From Micractinium sp. NFX-FRZ (taxonomy: Eukaryota; Chlorophyta; Trebouxiophyceae; Chlorellales; Chlorellaceae): a stretch of 64,000 nt of DNA. The position numbers and the translations under genes are program-made. Location: the NCBI GenBank assembly GCA_029339195.1, contig JAPTJF010000245.1:1-64000 (forward strand), written 5' to 3'. The notes beneath the pieces were generated by a model that saw nothing but the letters and a program-made list of their open reading frames with translations, made no database searches and was not told where the DNA came from. How positions within the stretch are numbered: the first letter of the stretch is position 1; the number at the start of each line of letters is the position of its first letter. Of the stretch, positions 46,728 through 58,100 are shown piece after piece.

Positions 46728-49700
46728 ATGAGGGCTGCCGCCTCCCTTCTGGCGCTCTCCCAGCGGGCGCCGGCTCGCTGCCTGGCGACCCGAGCTGCTG
46801 ACACGCCGATGATTATGAAGGGTGAGGCAGCGCGCGCCGCGGGCTCGGAATGGCGCAGCAGCGGTCCGTGGCAGCAGCCAGGGGAGCGTGGCAGGGCGTC
46901 CAAGGCGGGCGGCGGCGGCGGGCGGCGGCACGTGCGCCGCTCCTCACTCTCAAGAGGCTCCCAATCCCGCCGCCCATGCTGCAGCAACCGTGGACGGTTA
47001 CGGCGAGAACGCCACCACTCTGGTCAGCAAGGAGCAGTTCAAGTTCTTGGTGGACGAACCACCCAAGCTGGGCGGCCTGGGCAAAGGTGACGTCCGCCGA
47101 GCCTGCCATCAGCCGCCAACCAGCAGCCCGCCAGGGCGCGGTGCAGGCGGGTTGGCAGGCCGGCAAACCTGCCAACCTGAAATGCCTGATCGGCCCCACA
47201 CCGAGCCTGCGGAGGCGCTGCCCGTGTGCGCTGTGCCTGCATGCCTTCCCCGAGCTGGGCAGCTGGATCCAGCCAGGACCAGCCAGAGGTTGGAGCCGCT
47301 GCCGCCCTGCATTGGTGACCGTTTAAAGCCCATTTGTTGCTACATGAGCAAGGGCTGGCTCGCTCTTCGAGCCTCCTGCCCCCCCCCCTTGAAGCAACCC
47401 ATCCCCCTCGCCTGTCCCGCCCTGCCCCGCCGCCTGCAGGCCCCAACCCGCTGTCCATGCTGCTGGGCGCTCTGGTGGGGTGCACCCAGTACACGTGCCA
47501 CACGATTGCGCGGGAGCAGAAGCTGGGGGGGCTGGGCAGCGTGGCTTGGGCGGCATCGGGTGGGAGTGGGCAGGGAGGGGGGCATCTCTGCTACAGTGCG
47601 CGGCCTGGACGAACCCGGGCGGGGCTGCTCTGCGTAGGGGGCCGGGCCGCAGGGCGTGGCGTGCGGCGACGACCCCACCCCCCTTCCGCCCTCCTGCCCC
47701 CTGCTCGCTCCAAGGCCCCCGCCCCCTGCTCCCGCTAACCCCACCCGCCCCACTGCCCCACTGCCCCTCCCCTGCCCCCCTACGACTCCTGCCTGTGCTG
47801 CAGGAGAGTACGACCTGCGCGGCGTGAGGGGCACCGACCCTGGCGTGGATGCCCGCTTCCGCCGCGTCACCCTGCAGGGCACCTTTGACGGGGAGCTGAG
47901 CCAGGAGGCGCTGGACAGCCTGGCGCAGCAGGCGAGGGGATGCAGGTTGTGTGATACACCTCGTGTCACCTTCTGGTTGTTGTATATAAAAGCGTTTCCA
48001 GCACTTTGCGGGGTGCTACACAGCATGGCGCAGCAGGCGAGCGGATGCTCATCGTGCCACCTTGCTGCGCACCGCCGGGCTCGACGTTGCATGGCCTTGC
48101 AATGCATGCGTGCGGACACGAGAGCTGTGCATGCGCAGGTCTGCATGCATGTGTGTACGAACAGACAGGGTGGCAGAGGCAGCCAGGCAGGGCGTGTTCC
48201 TGACCCTGAAATCTTGCCCCACCTGCTGTGTGCGCTGCCCATCGCTAACCGCAGGTGGACCGCCGCTGCATCGTGGCAGCCACACTCAAGGCCTCAGGCA
48301 CGCACACAGCAAGCATGCCTGCTGGGCCGGGCACGTGAAGGCAGCCATGAGGCCAGACCATTGTCGCCACGCCAGGCAGGCAGGCAGTTGGCGGGGCGTG
48401 AGCCCGCCACCCTTGCTGTCCCAAGGCTGCCCAGTGCAGTCTTATCGCCCCAATGCTTTCCCATACCTCTCATATGTGCCTCCTGACTTGCACCCGCCTC
48501 GCCAACGCAGGCCTGGAGATGCAGCTGAGCCTGAAGAGGGGGCAGGTGGATCATGAGTGTGAGCCGGCATGCGCTTTCCACGAGCTGGCCCAGGGGGGCG
48601 GCGGCAGCACAGGTGGGGGCTGGCAGTATGGGCACAGGCTGTTGTGCCCGGGGCGGGGGGATGTACAGTACTGCCAGGACTGGGCCGAGGCAGCAGAGCA
48701 GCTGCCCAGCAGCTGGGCAGCTGCCGCCTGCGTGGCGCGACCTCACGTGCCGTCATGGCGAGCCGCACTCGAAAGGACACCCACCGCCACCTCATGTCCC
48801 ACCACTTGCCTCATCCTACACAATGCTGCCGCCCACACCAATTGAGCGAGTGCAGGGCAGGTGAAGGGGCAGGGCGGGCGCGAGGCCGACTCCCCCCAGT
48901 TTGTGGGCACCGGCGGGCGCGGCAAGGCCAAGGCCTCCGCCCGCGGCTTCAGCACCCTGCTGCTGCCGGGGCGCGGGCTTAACACATCTGCCTGGCGCGC
49001 CCAGGGCAAGGGTGAGACCCCCCCCTGTGTGCAGAGTGGTGCAGGGTGGTGCAGAGCGCTGCAGGGTGGTCCCGGGTGGTTTGAGGCACAGTCGCTTGCG
49101 TTGCCCCAGCGCTGCCTCAAGTGCGCAGCAGGGTGGCACCGCTGTGAGCCCGTGCTGGCGCCCCCTCCCCACTCTCCCGCCTACCTGCCCCCTTGCCTCC
49201 TCTGCTGTGGCCACAAGCACAACGGCTTCAAGCCAATGCCCACCACTGCTTCTCGCAAAGTGCTGCCCGCCCGCCACTGGCAAGTGATCTTTCCCTCTTG
49301 TGCCACCGGCGCCCTGCAGATGGCGAGGACGTGGCCCGGGAGCACCTGAAGGGCAGCGAGAGCACGCCCCAGCTGCAGAAGGAGACGAGCCAGGAGGCGG
49401 GGGCGGAGAGCACCAGGGGCGGCGCGTACGCCAGCAGGGACGACCCGCGGTCCCAGGCCGCCCCGCCCACGGAGGGCAAGTCGCTGGGGCAGATTGTGCA
49501 GGTGGGATCCACACTGTGGGATCGGGCCTGCAGGGTGGGGAAGAGGGGGTGGGAGAGGAGTTAGGGATGCAAGGCCGAGTGTGTGTGGGGTCAGGAAAGA
49601 GGGAGGGAGGGGCAAGTTGCGGGCGCATGGGGTGGGGGCATGTATGTTTGCCTGTGTGCACCTCTGTGCTTTTCGTGCCCACCTGCCTGCTCCCTTCCTG

Positions 49701-50289
49701 CCTTGCGGTTCGATGTACCTGAGAGCTGAGCGGCCGGCACCTGAACTGCTGCCTGCATCCTGCTCCATCTCCCATTTCGCGCACCCGCAGGAGCAGAGCG
49801 CGGCCGCCACGGTGCACCCCGAGAGCGCCGGCAACGCCGAGGGCGGCGCCCCCATGGCGTCTCCCGAGGGCACGGTGCCGGGGCCCGACGGCAAGTCTGC
49901 CTCCTCCGCCCCCGCATTTGCAGGTGGGCAGAAGGGGCGGGGGGGTGGCTTGCACTCGCAAGTTGTGTTGTGAAAGGCTGGGAAGGGTTGCAGGGCTGCC
50001 TGAGCGGGTGCTGCAGGATTGGGTGCTGTTGGCAAGGCACCGGCTGAACTGTGCCCCGTGGCTTGCCAGAGGCGTGCCTGGCTGCCTGCTGCAGTGCACT
50101 GTACGGGGGTCCCCGTGCCAGCATGGCTGGCTGGCCTCTTGACGGCTGGCCGGCTGATGCTGCAGGTGGGGCCCCTGTGCACTGCCTGCAGGAGGCAGCG
50201 AGGCGGCCGAGGCGGCTGCCGATGATGCAGAGGAGGAGGAGTTGGGGCGGGAGATTGACCGGGGCGACTTCAACCCCTGGAAGGAGTGA
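46728..50289 (+). CDS. OsmC-like protein with disordered acidic C-terminal extension
   Basis: Exons: 46728-46821, 46985-47086, 47440-47559, 47804-47941, 48255-48297, 48511-48545, 48861-49011, 49320-49501, 49791-49923, 50192-50289. The start MRAAASLLALSQRAPARCLA looks like a mitochondrial presequence. The OsmC core reads GPNPLSMLLGALVGCTQYTC, HTIAREQKLGGLG, EYDLRGVRGTDPGVDARF and QQVDRRCIVAATLKASGLEM. These match the YhfA/OsmC pattern with its two reactive cysteines (GCTQYTC and RRC). OsmC proteins reduce organic peroxides; activity here is inferred. Exons from 48861 on add about 190 residues of low-complexity, charged sequence ending EEEELGREIDRGDFNPWKE. The phase is kept through all junctions if two introns use GC donors (47942 and 48298). 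Alternatively the part after 48545 could be a second gene. Confidence 0.75.
47925..48045 (+). repeat. OsmC-like gene: exon end CAGCAG|GCGAGG copied in the intron
   Basis: The exon end TGGCGCAGCAGGCGAGGGGA TGC (about 47931-47953) is repeated about 95 bp later as TGGCGCAGCAGGCGAGCGGA TGC (about 48024-48047). Confidence 0.85.
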
Positions 50290-50896
50290 TTGGAGGCACC
50301 CTTCCCCCTAGGCTTGTAGAAAGAGAGGCAACCGGGGCACTCCCCCCGCCCTCTGGGCCCGCCTGGCTTGCCCGACAGCCCGGCCCTGCCTGCCGCACCC
50401 GGCCGCGCCCTCCCTGCTGCAGAGCGTGCCACGCGCGCTGCCCACGAAGGGCGCTCCCCGCTGGGCAACCGGCCCTCTGGCTCCGAGTAGGCGTGAAGGC
50501 ACGGCACCGCTGAACATCCCCCACCTGCCCACCTGTTTTTGCCCGCATGTTGGTGCGCTGGACTCCTGCTTCCCCGCTTTGAAGTTGGGCACACAGCTTG
50601 CGCCTGTTGTTGAGTTGTTTTGCAGACAGAATAAGAGTACGTAGCAATGTACGCCTCAGAATGCATCAGGATTGTGTACCATCAGGAGTGACTTGGTGTG
50701 TCGGCAGCAGGGAGCCGGTCCCAGCGAGCGGCGGCCATCCCGCCAGGCGGGCGCTGACCTGTGCTGCACACGACTGCTGCGTTTAACCCACGACGCCGTG
50801 CAGCGCCATCGGCATCCCCATTTCCACAACAGTTCGTGACGGTGGTGCAGTGGGCTGCAGAGCGCCAAGGCCCAAGTCACAAGGACAGCGCAGGCA
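50290..50896 (+). other. Short intergenic between OsmC-like gene and short-chain dehydrogenase
   Basis: Both neighbours read rightward. Nothing coding was recognised. It should hold the 3' UTR of the first and the promoter of the second. Confidence 0.5.
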
Positions 50897-53800
50897 ATGC
50901 GCAGGGCGGCTCGCCAGCTGCTGCGCAATTTGTTCCAGGCGCAGCAGCACCGGGGCTATACTGAAGGCTACGAGAGCTTGGGCAGCTTGGCCACTGCCAG
51001 TCTCAAGGGCAGGACTCTGCTCGTGACAGGCTCGACAAGGTGAGCCCCGCTGCATCTCGGGCCTTTTTTAAGGTCACAGCGCCGGGTTTTGAACCGATCG
51101 CAGCGCGGTAGCTGCTGGCGTCGCCGCCGCTGCTGCCGCTGCCGCCCTTGCCGAGCATCCGGGTATGCTGCCCTAGCCATCCTCACCAAGCGAACTGGGT
51201 GCTTGTGACCAATTGTAAAATGCAGGTGTTGCTCCTGTCAAGCAGTTGGGTGGAGTGATGCTGCCACCGCAGCTAGTTCCCTCATCCAACCCTCCTGCCG
51301 TGCTTCTCCTCCTTACGCTCCCGCTCCCCCCTGCAGCGGGATTGGCAAGAACACGGCTGTGCTGCTGGCGCAGCAGGGGGCCACTGTGCTGGTGCACGGG
51401 CGGGCGCGCAACAAGGTGCAGCGCACGCTGCGGGAGCTGCGCAGCCACACCGGCAACCCGGCGATTTTTGGTGAGCCGGCGGGGGAGGGAGTGAGGGAGG
51501 GGAGCGGGGGGAATGGCAGGTGAGGACGAGTGAAATGGGAGAAGCTTAGTTCGCGCCTCCACTGCCCACGCGACTCCAGTCAGTCAGTCGGTCATTCAAT
51601 CAGTCAAGGTTCATCTCACCCTGTGTCCATGCGCCGGTCACCGTCATTGTCAAGCCTGCGCCTTTGACCGGTCAAACTTGCGCACCTCCGCCCCACTTCC
51701 CTCCCTCTCTGTCCTGCCTGCCTGTCCCGCAGGCTACTGCTACGACCTGTCCAGCCTGCAGGAGACGCGGAATTTTGCGGAGCACCTGCGGCGCGACCTG
51801 CTGCACCACTTTGACGGCAGGTGTGGCGCCGGCAAAGAAGTGGGGGCAGGGGGGACTGCAGGGGGAGGCTGCGGGCGGAAGTGGGTGGTCAGGGCAGCTG
51901 CGCAGCGGGGGATGGCAAGGGCAGCGGCCCCACTGAGAGCCAGGTTGCTTGGGCAGGAAGTTAGAGCAGGAAGGTTACAGGCTGGGGGCACAGACAGCTG
52001 CCTGCTGTTGTGCCCTACGTAACCCCTGCTGGCCCTGGTGCCCCGCCTGCCTCCCTCCCTCTCCCTTCATCGTCCCCGCCTCCCTCCCCCCAGGCTGCAC
52101 GTGCTCATCAACAATGCCGGCATCTTCAACGAGGAGCTGCAGATGACTGCGGTGGGAGGGGGTGGGTGGGGGTGCGTGCGTGCGTATTGCTGCCCTATCA
52201 CCAACACGCGCTTTGAACTGAGCTAGAGTAAGGAGTGTAGGAGGCCATACCGCTACGCGTCGCCCCCCTGCACAACACGCCTCCTGCAGCAACAGCAGCA
52301 GCAGCTCCAGCAGCAGCAGCATGCACAAGATTTCACGCCCGTCTGGTGCGCTGTGCTGCCCACCCCTCTCATGCTGCATTGCCAGCCAGCGCCCGGGCGT
52401 GCCGCTTGACCCCCCACCCCCTGGCCTTGGGCTGCCATTCCTGTCAGAGCAGGATGGCTTGGAGGAGACGTGGGCTGTCAACGTGGCTGCCCCCTTCCTG
52501 CTCACCGCCCAGCTGATAGACCTCATCACGTGAGCCGGGCTGGCTGCCCTGGGCTGCCAGTCATGTATGGTGCCGTGTGGATGAGGAAGTGGGCTAGCCA
52601 CCGCCCTGCAGCGGAGGAGCCAAAGGTGCTGTGTTGCTGGGAGCAGCGCCGCGGTGGGCAGGCTCGCAGGGGGCAGCTGATGTGCTGTTGATGTGGTGCA
52701 TTACAAGTCTCACTCTTGCTTCAGCTCTTGCAAGCAGCAAGTGGGGTTTGCGGTAAAATGCTGCTGCAAACAGCAGCACAGGTTCCTCACTGCTGTGTGC
52801 GCAGTGCACCTGCCTGCCTGCCTGCCCCCCTGCCTGACCACCGCTCCCTGTTCTGTGCATATGCGCAATGCCCCCCCCTCCCCGCAGCGACCGCATCATC
52901 AACGTCAGCAGCATCTCTCTGGCAGACAGTAAGTCGTGCTGGGCCACGCTGGGCCATGCTGTGCTGCATCAAGTGCTGTGCTTGCTGCGGCCCCACATGC
53001 TGTGCCGCGCTGGGCCATGCTGTGTCATAACGTGCTGTGCTTGCTGCGGCCCCACATGCTGTGCCGCACTGGGCCATGTGCTGTATCACGTGCTGTGCTT
53101 GCTGGAGCCTCACTTGCTGTGCTGTGCTGTGCTGTGCTGTGCTGTGCTGTGCTGCGGCTGCCTCGTGCCCCCTGCGGACCCCGCCCCCACCACGCCTTTT
53201 AATCTCAACGCCCTCACCCTCTACGTCTTTACCTTCCTGCCTGCAGCCCTGGAGTGGGACAACTTGCAGGCGGAGAAGGGGTATGAGCGGTTTGGGCACC
53301 AGGCGTACGCGCAGAGCAAGCTGGCGCTCAACATGTGAGCTTGCCTGCCTGGCACCTGCTAGCCTGGCACCTGCCGCCCCGCTGTCTACAGCCTGCTCCT
53401 GTGTCTACTTGACCATCTCCCTGTTTATACTGAACATGGCAACATGGGGGTGTGGCTCGCGGTGGGTGCATTCCTGGCGGCGGCACAGGAAAGGGCCCCA
53501 AGTTGCGGGCCGCAACCCTCCAGCTGCGCTCTGCTCGGCGCCGCTCCAGACGACATGGCCGTGCCTTCTGCACAATCGCTGGCCTTCCCTTTTTGGACAG
53601 CCACCAAAGCCCCACTCCCTGCCCTCCTCCCCCCCCCCCTGCAGGTGGAGCTACATGCTGGCGTCTCGGCTGCACAAGGCGCACCACCCCGCCGTGGTGC
53701 ACTGCATAGACCCCGGCACGGCCGCCACCAAGGCAAGAAGGGGGTGGGGCGCAGGCGGGCAGGCGGCCCTGGCGTGCTGTGCCCGTGCCCACTGCCGCGG

Positions 53801-54469
53801 CGTTGCGCACGGCTGTATTTGTGGGGCAGGCCAGGCCAGGTGCCGCACCTGTGTGCGGGTAATGATGGCAGAAGAGGGCAGGTCCCAAGCGGGCAGTTGG
53901 TGCTCTCTCGCTGCCAGGAACAGAAAGAGAGGAGGGAGGCTACAACGCCAGTCACATGCCGCCCTCCCCGCAGCCCTGCCCTGCCGGCACACCTCAGCCT
54001 GACCAGCCTGCTGCCCCTCCCACCCCCCGCCCCCCTGCAGCTCCTGCTGAATGGGTGGGGCGAGGTGGCGCACGGCGTGGCGATGCGGTGCCAGGAGATT
54101 GCCGACCTGGACTGGGCGGTGAAGGACCCGATGCTGAGCAAGTGCACGGGGTGAGTGAGGGGATGAGAGGGCAGAGGGTTGAATGGGAAAATGTGTGTGT
54201 GCGTGTGCGCGCGCGATGGGGCTCCGTGTTGTTGCAGACAGGCGCTGCAAATGTAGTATCGTATTGCCGCGCATGACCTCCCCTCTTCTCTCCCCTTTTC
54301 TCTCCCCCCCTCCCCTGCCCCCTCCTGCTTGCGAAACAGGAAGTATTTCGTCAACAGAAAGCCTCGCGCCTCCCCCAAGGCCTCATACTCCCTGGCCTCC
54401 CAGCAGCGGCTGTGGGAGATACTGGTGGCGCAGACGGGGGCCACCTTTGCGCTGGAGCCGGCAGTCTGA
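50897..54469 (+). CDS. Short-chain dehydrogenase/reductase (SDR, DHRS12/retinol dehydrogenase-like)
   Basis: NAD(P)-dependent oxidoreductase of the classical SDR fold; substrate unknown. Exons: 50897-51039, 51337-51470, 51733-51820, 52094-52151, 52453-52529, 52888-52928, 53247-53334, 53646-53732, 54041-54151, then 54341-54469. The N-terminus MRRAARQLLRNLFQAQQHRG is basic and followed by YTEGYESLGSLA, like the start of DHRS12-type SDRs. Motifs: cofactor loop TGSTSGIG (split across exons 1 and 2), LHVLINNAG, WAVNVAAPFLLTAQL, Ser in IINVSSIS, catalytic YAQSK in RFGHQAYAQSKLALNM, and HCIDPGTAATKLLLNGW. The intron after 53732 would start with GC (AAG|GCAAGA). The C-terminus is SQQRLWEILVAQTGATFALE. 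TGTAA lies at 54799. Codon use is like that of its neighbours. Confidence 0.9.
52929..53155 (+). repeat. Intronic minisatellite: three 58-bp units and a CTGTG run
   Basis: GTGCTGTGCTTGCTG(C/G)(G/A)-type units start at 52973, 53032 and 53090, the first two continuing through CCCCACATGCTGTGCCGC and GGGCCATG. A (CTGTG)n run follows at about 53116-53152. All lie inside the SDR intron between 52928 and 53247. Confidence 0.9.
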
Positions 54470-55189
54470 CGTGGCTTGGCCGCCTCTGCTTATACTCATT
54501 CCACCCCCTGAGGGTGACCTGACCCTGCCGCTGCATGTGGGCTCCCCCCTGCTGCGCATCTGTATGTGGGCACACGCGCTTTCGGCGGCTTGGCCGGCAG
54601 CCTGCGCACGCTACTAGCGCCCCGGCGCCTCGCCCTTCCACCCCGCTGGGCCCCGGAGCCTGCTTCCCTGCTCTCCCCTGCTGCCAATTATGGGGTGTGG
54701 CATGTTGCCGCCGCGCTAGTTTCGCACTCTTGGCTCTTCCTGCCCTCTGCTCCGCTTCAGTGCCTGCCCGATATATCCTATTCTTTCAGCCGGTGGTGTG
54801 TAAGTATGTGCCGCCGCATCTTGCTCCTTGGATACCTGCCTCTTGTGTCTGTTGTGCCCCATATGACACCCCGTCACCCCTCCTCACGCCCTTCACCTAT
54901 GCTTTCCGCCCCTTTTTCCCTGTGCCATCACCCAAATGCATCGACAGCTCACAACGTGCCGTCCTGACAGACACACAACCTGTATGGGCCCTCGCCGGCT
55001 CGTTCCGCACTGACCCCCGCATGCACACATCCTCTTCTTGCAAACACTGCCCCTCGCTGCCCGCTTGCAACAACACCAAAAGTGCTGACACGGGAAGAAC
55101 GTTTGTTTCAGGGTGCTCAATTCGTTTTGGTGCGGTGTCAAGCAAAGCAGCATCTAGAGGAGGAGGGAGCAGGCCCTTGGGGCGGCTCC
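54470..55189. other. Convergent 3' intergenic region (SDR / SKI3)
   Basis: The SDR gene ends from the left and the SKI3 gene ends from the right, so the region is mainly 3' UTR. No coding structure was recognised. TGTAA at 54799-54803 may serve the SDR gene. Confidence 0.5.
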
Positions 55190-58100
55190 TCAGTGTGCCG
55201 ACACCGCCGATACCGCCGCCCCCTCTGCTGCCCGGCACCACCGCCACGCCCTCACCCCCGCACTGTCATCAGCCCCGCCGTCACCCATGGCAGCCGCCTT
55301 TTTGGCCAGCACGGCAGCCAGGTGCCAGAGGCGGGGATCGGCGGGCGACTCGTGAATGCAGCGGGCGGCGACCGACAGGCGGCGCTGCAGCTGGTCGGGT
55401 GTGCAGCTGCGGGAGGCCAGGGCAGCAGCCACGCCCGCCTCCACCGCCGCCGCAGGAGCAGGCTGCAGCGTGACGCATGAGGGTGGAAGCACGCAAAGCC
55501 GGGGCGGTGGGCAAGCAAGCAAGCAGCAAAACATGTCGGGGTGGTGCAGGCCTTGCACAATTGCATGCTGTGAGCAGGCACACGTCGCAAGCAGTGCCTG
55601 CCCGCCTCCCCACCACTACCCCAGGTCCTTAGTCCTCCCTTCTTGCAAAAAGGGCCAAAAATGAAAGAAATGCTTGGGTAAATAACTCGCCCCACCACGC
55701 CCACCTTGCCGGCAGGCGCCACGCGCTGCTCCCACCGCTTGCCCTTGCCCGCCACCACCGCCGCCACCGCCGGCGACTCCAGCAGACGCAGCGCCGCCTC
55801 TGCGCCCCTGGAAACATCTCCCGTCCGCTTGAGCAGGGCAGCCGCCAGGCCCAGCCGGTGTGCGGGATCCCAGGGGCACAGGTGTACCGCTCGGCTGTAC
55901 TGCACCGCCGCGCTGCCCGCCTGCTGTGCTGCCAGGCTGGCAGCTGCTTCCACTCCAGCCAGCCTGGCCAGGAAAGCAGCACCGTCTGCATCCGCCTCTT
56001 CTGCCCAGGCCCTGGCAGCGTCCATGGTTTGGCGCAGCAGCGGGGCGTCCCGTGCTGCAGCTGCGCCGGCAGCTGCCGTCACCCACAGTGCCTCCCAGTC
56101 TTCCTGCAGTACCTTGGCGCCACGCAGTACTGGCAGCTGCTGCCCCAGGTGCGCCAGCGCCTGCGCCGGGCGCCCCCCGGTGCAGTGCAGCTGCATGGTG
56201 GCGCGCACCGCCTGGGCCAGCAGCTGGGCGGGGGTGCCTGCAGGGATGGGAGGCAGGGGATGTGTGGGAGGATGGCTGCAGACAATCAAGCCTGGGGGTG
56301 GCAGGGGCACAGGCGCAGGCAGGCAAGCACGCCATGCTGCTGCTGGCCGGCAAAGGCGGCTTGCCTCCTTGCCCGATGAGCGTCAGGCAGGCAAGGCGAG
56401 TTAACAAGCAGGCAGGACAAACGCAGGCAGGAATTGACGAGCAGGCAGGAGTTCAGGTGAAGAAGTCGAGCAGGCACCCCGTTCCCAGGGCACCTGGCTC
56501 TGCGGCCGACTGCACCGCCAGCTCAGCGCCGCTGGGGTCTCCGGTGGCCTGCTTGGCGGCGGCAAAGGCCAGCCAGGCGGGCGGCTGGTCGTACAGCTCT
56601 GCTGGCAAACAGCGTGGGTGGGGAGCGGGAGGGCAGGGAGATGGTCAAGAAGCAGGGGGCAGAAAAGCTGGCAGGTTGTACAACCTCTCCTTGGGTGGTG
56701 GTGCGTGGTGGAGGGCAGGGGAGGCGGGAGAGAGGGGCGAGGGAACGCAAGGGCACACCGGCATACGTGCCGTGGTTGAGGGCAGGCAGGATCATGGTGA
56801 GAGCAGCCTGCGGCTGGGGTTGGCCGTGAACAAGTCCCTGCCTTGCATGCACCGAAATTTCCCACCGCCCGCAACACCCCGCCACCCGAAATCACCAGCC
56901 CTCCGCCTGGTCCGCCCTGCTCTGCCCAGCCCCAGCCTGCCCGCCACCAGCTGCCGGTGTCACACTTGTGGAGACGGGGGGGCGTTCCAGCGTTACCTCC
57001 AGCCTGCAGATGTTGTCCAACCCGACATCCTGACCCCAACCCACCCCAACAAACCGGTTGAAAACCGACCCACCTGCCGTCACCTCCAGCTCCTCATACA
57101 GCTGTGCTGCCTGCTGTGCGGCCTGCTGTGACTGCTGCGCTTGGCCCTCCGCCCCGCCCTGGGCCTCCGCCAGCGCCGCCAGCGCCCGACCCAGGTTCAG
57201 CTGCACCGCGGTCTGAAGCGAGGCGGCGGCACCGGCGGAGGCAGCGGCGGTGGGCGGGTGGCGAGCCACGGCATCTGGGTCGCGGGTGGTGGCCAGCAGG
57301 AGGCGCAGCGTGCGGCGGTAGGAGGCGGCGGCGGTGGCAAAGTCTCCGCGCGCCTCTGCAGGCGGGTGACAGGGGGAGGATGGCAGAAAGGGTGAGGTTG
57401 TGGGGGAGGAGGCAGGATTCAACGCACACACGTGCCATTAATTGCACCTAGAAGGGTTGTAAGGGGGAGCGGGAGGGGTGTGGAGTTGAGTTGGCTGCGC
57501 ACACGGGGCAAAGGACAGGCGTGCTGCAGGAGGCATGCTTGACGGGGGCAGCAGGGGCAGGCCGGGGCGGGCAGGCGAGACGGGGATATATCACACGCAC
57601 CCTCATAAGACACTCCGCTAATCAGATGTGCTGCTAACAAGGCAGCCCTGGATGGACAGCTCCAGCCCACCCTGCAGGCTACCCCCTCCCCCCCGCTAAC
57701 CTGAGGCCAGCCCCATTACGTTGTGTGCTGCCGGGTTGAGCGGCTGCATGTGGGCCGCCTTGCAGGCGGCGGCATACACCGGGCCCTCCAGTGCACGGCC
57801 CTGCACACATGGGACACAGGCACCGATCGGACACGGGCAGACGGGCAGTTAAGGCGAGGCGCGCTGCCTGCAGGGCTGAGCGGCGACGTGCGTGGGAGTC
57901 TCACAACATGCGGACCGGCCCCCGCTGCGCATCGCAGGCATCGCAGGCAGGCAGGCAACGCATGGCAGCCGGCATCTGAATCAACACCAAAGTACGTGCA
58001 GAGCCACTGCTGCGCCGGCCAGCCCCCTCATGTGCTGGCCCAGCTGCCCCCGGCCACAGGCAGCTGCCCGTTGCTGTCTCAGCCGCCGCACACAGCTGTC

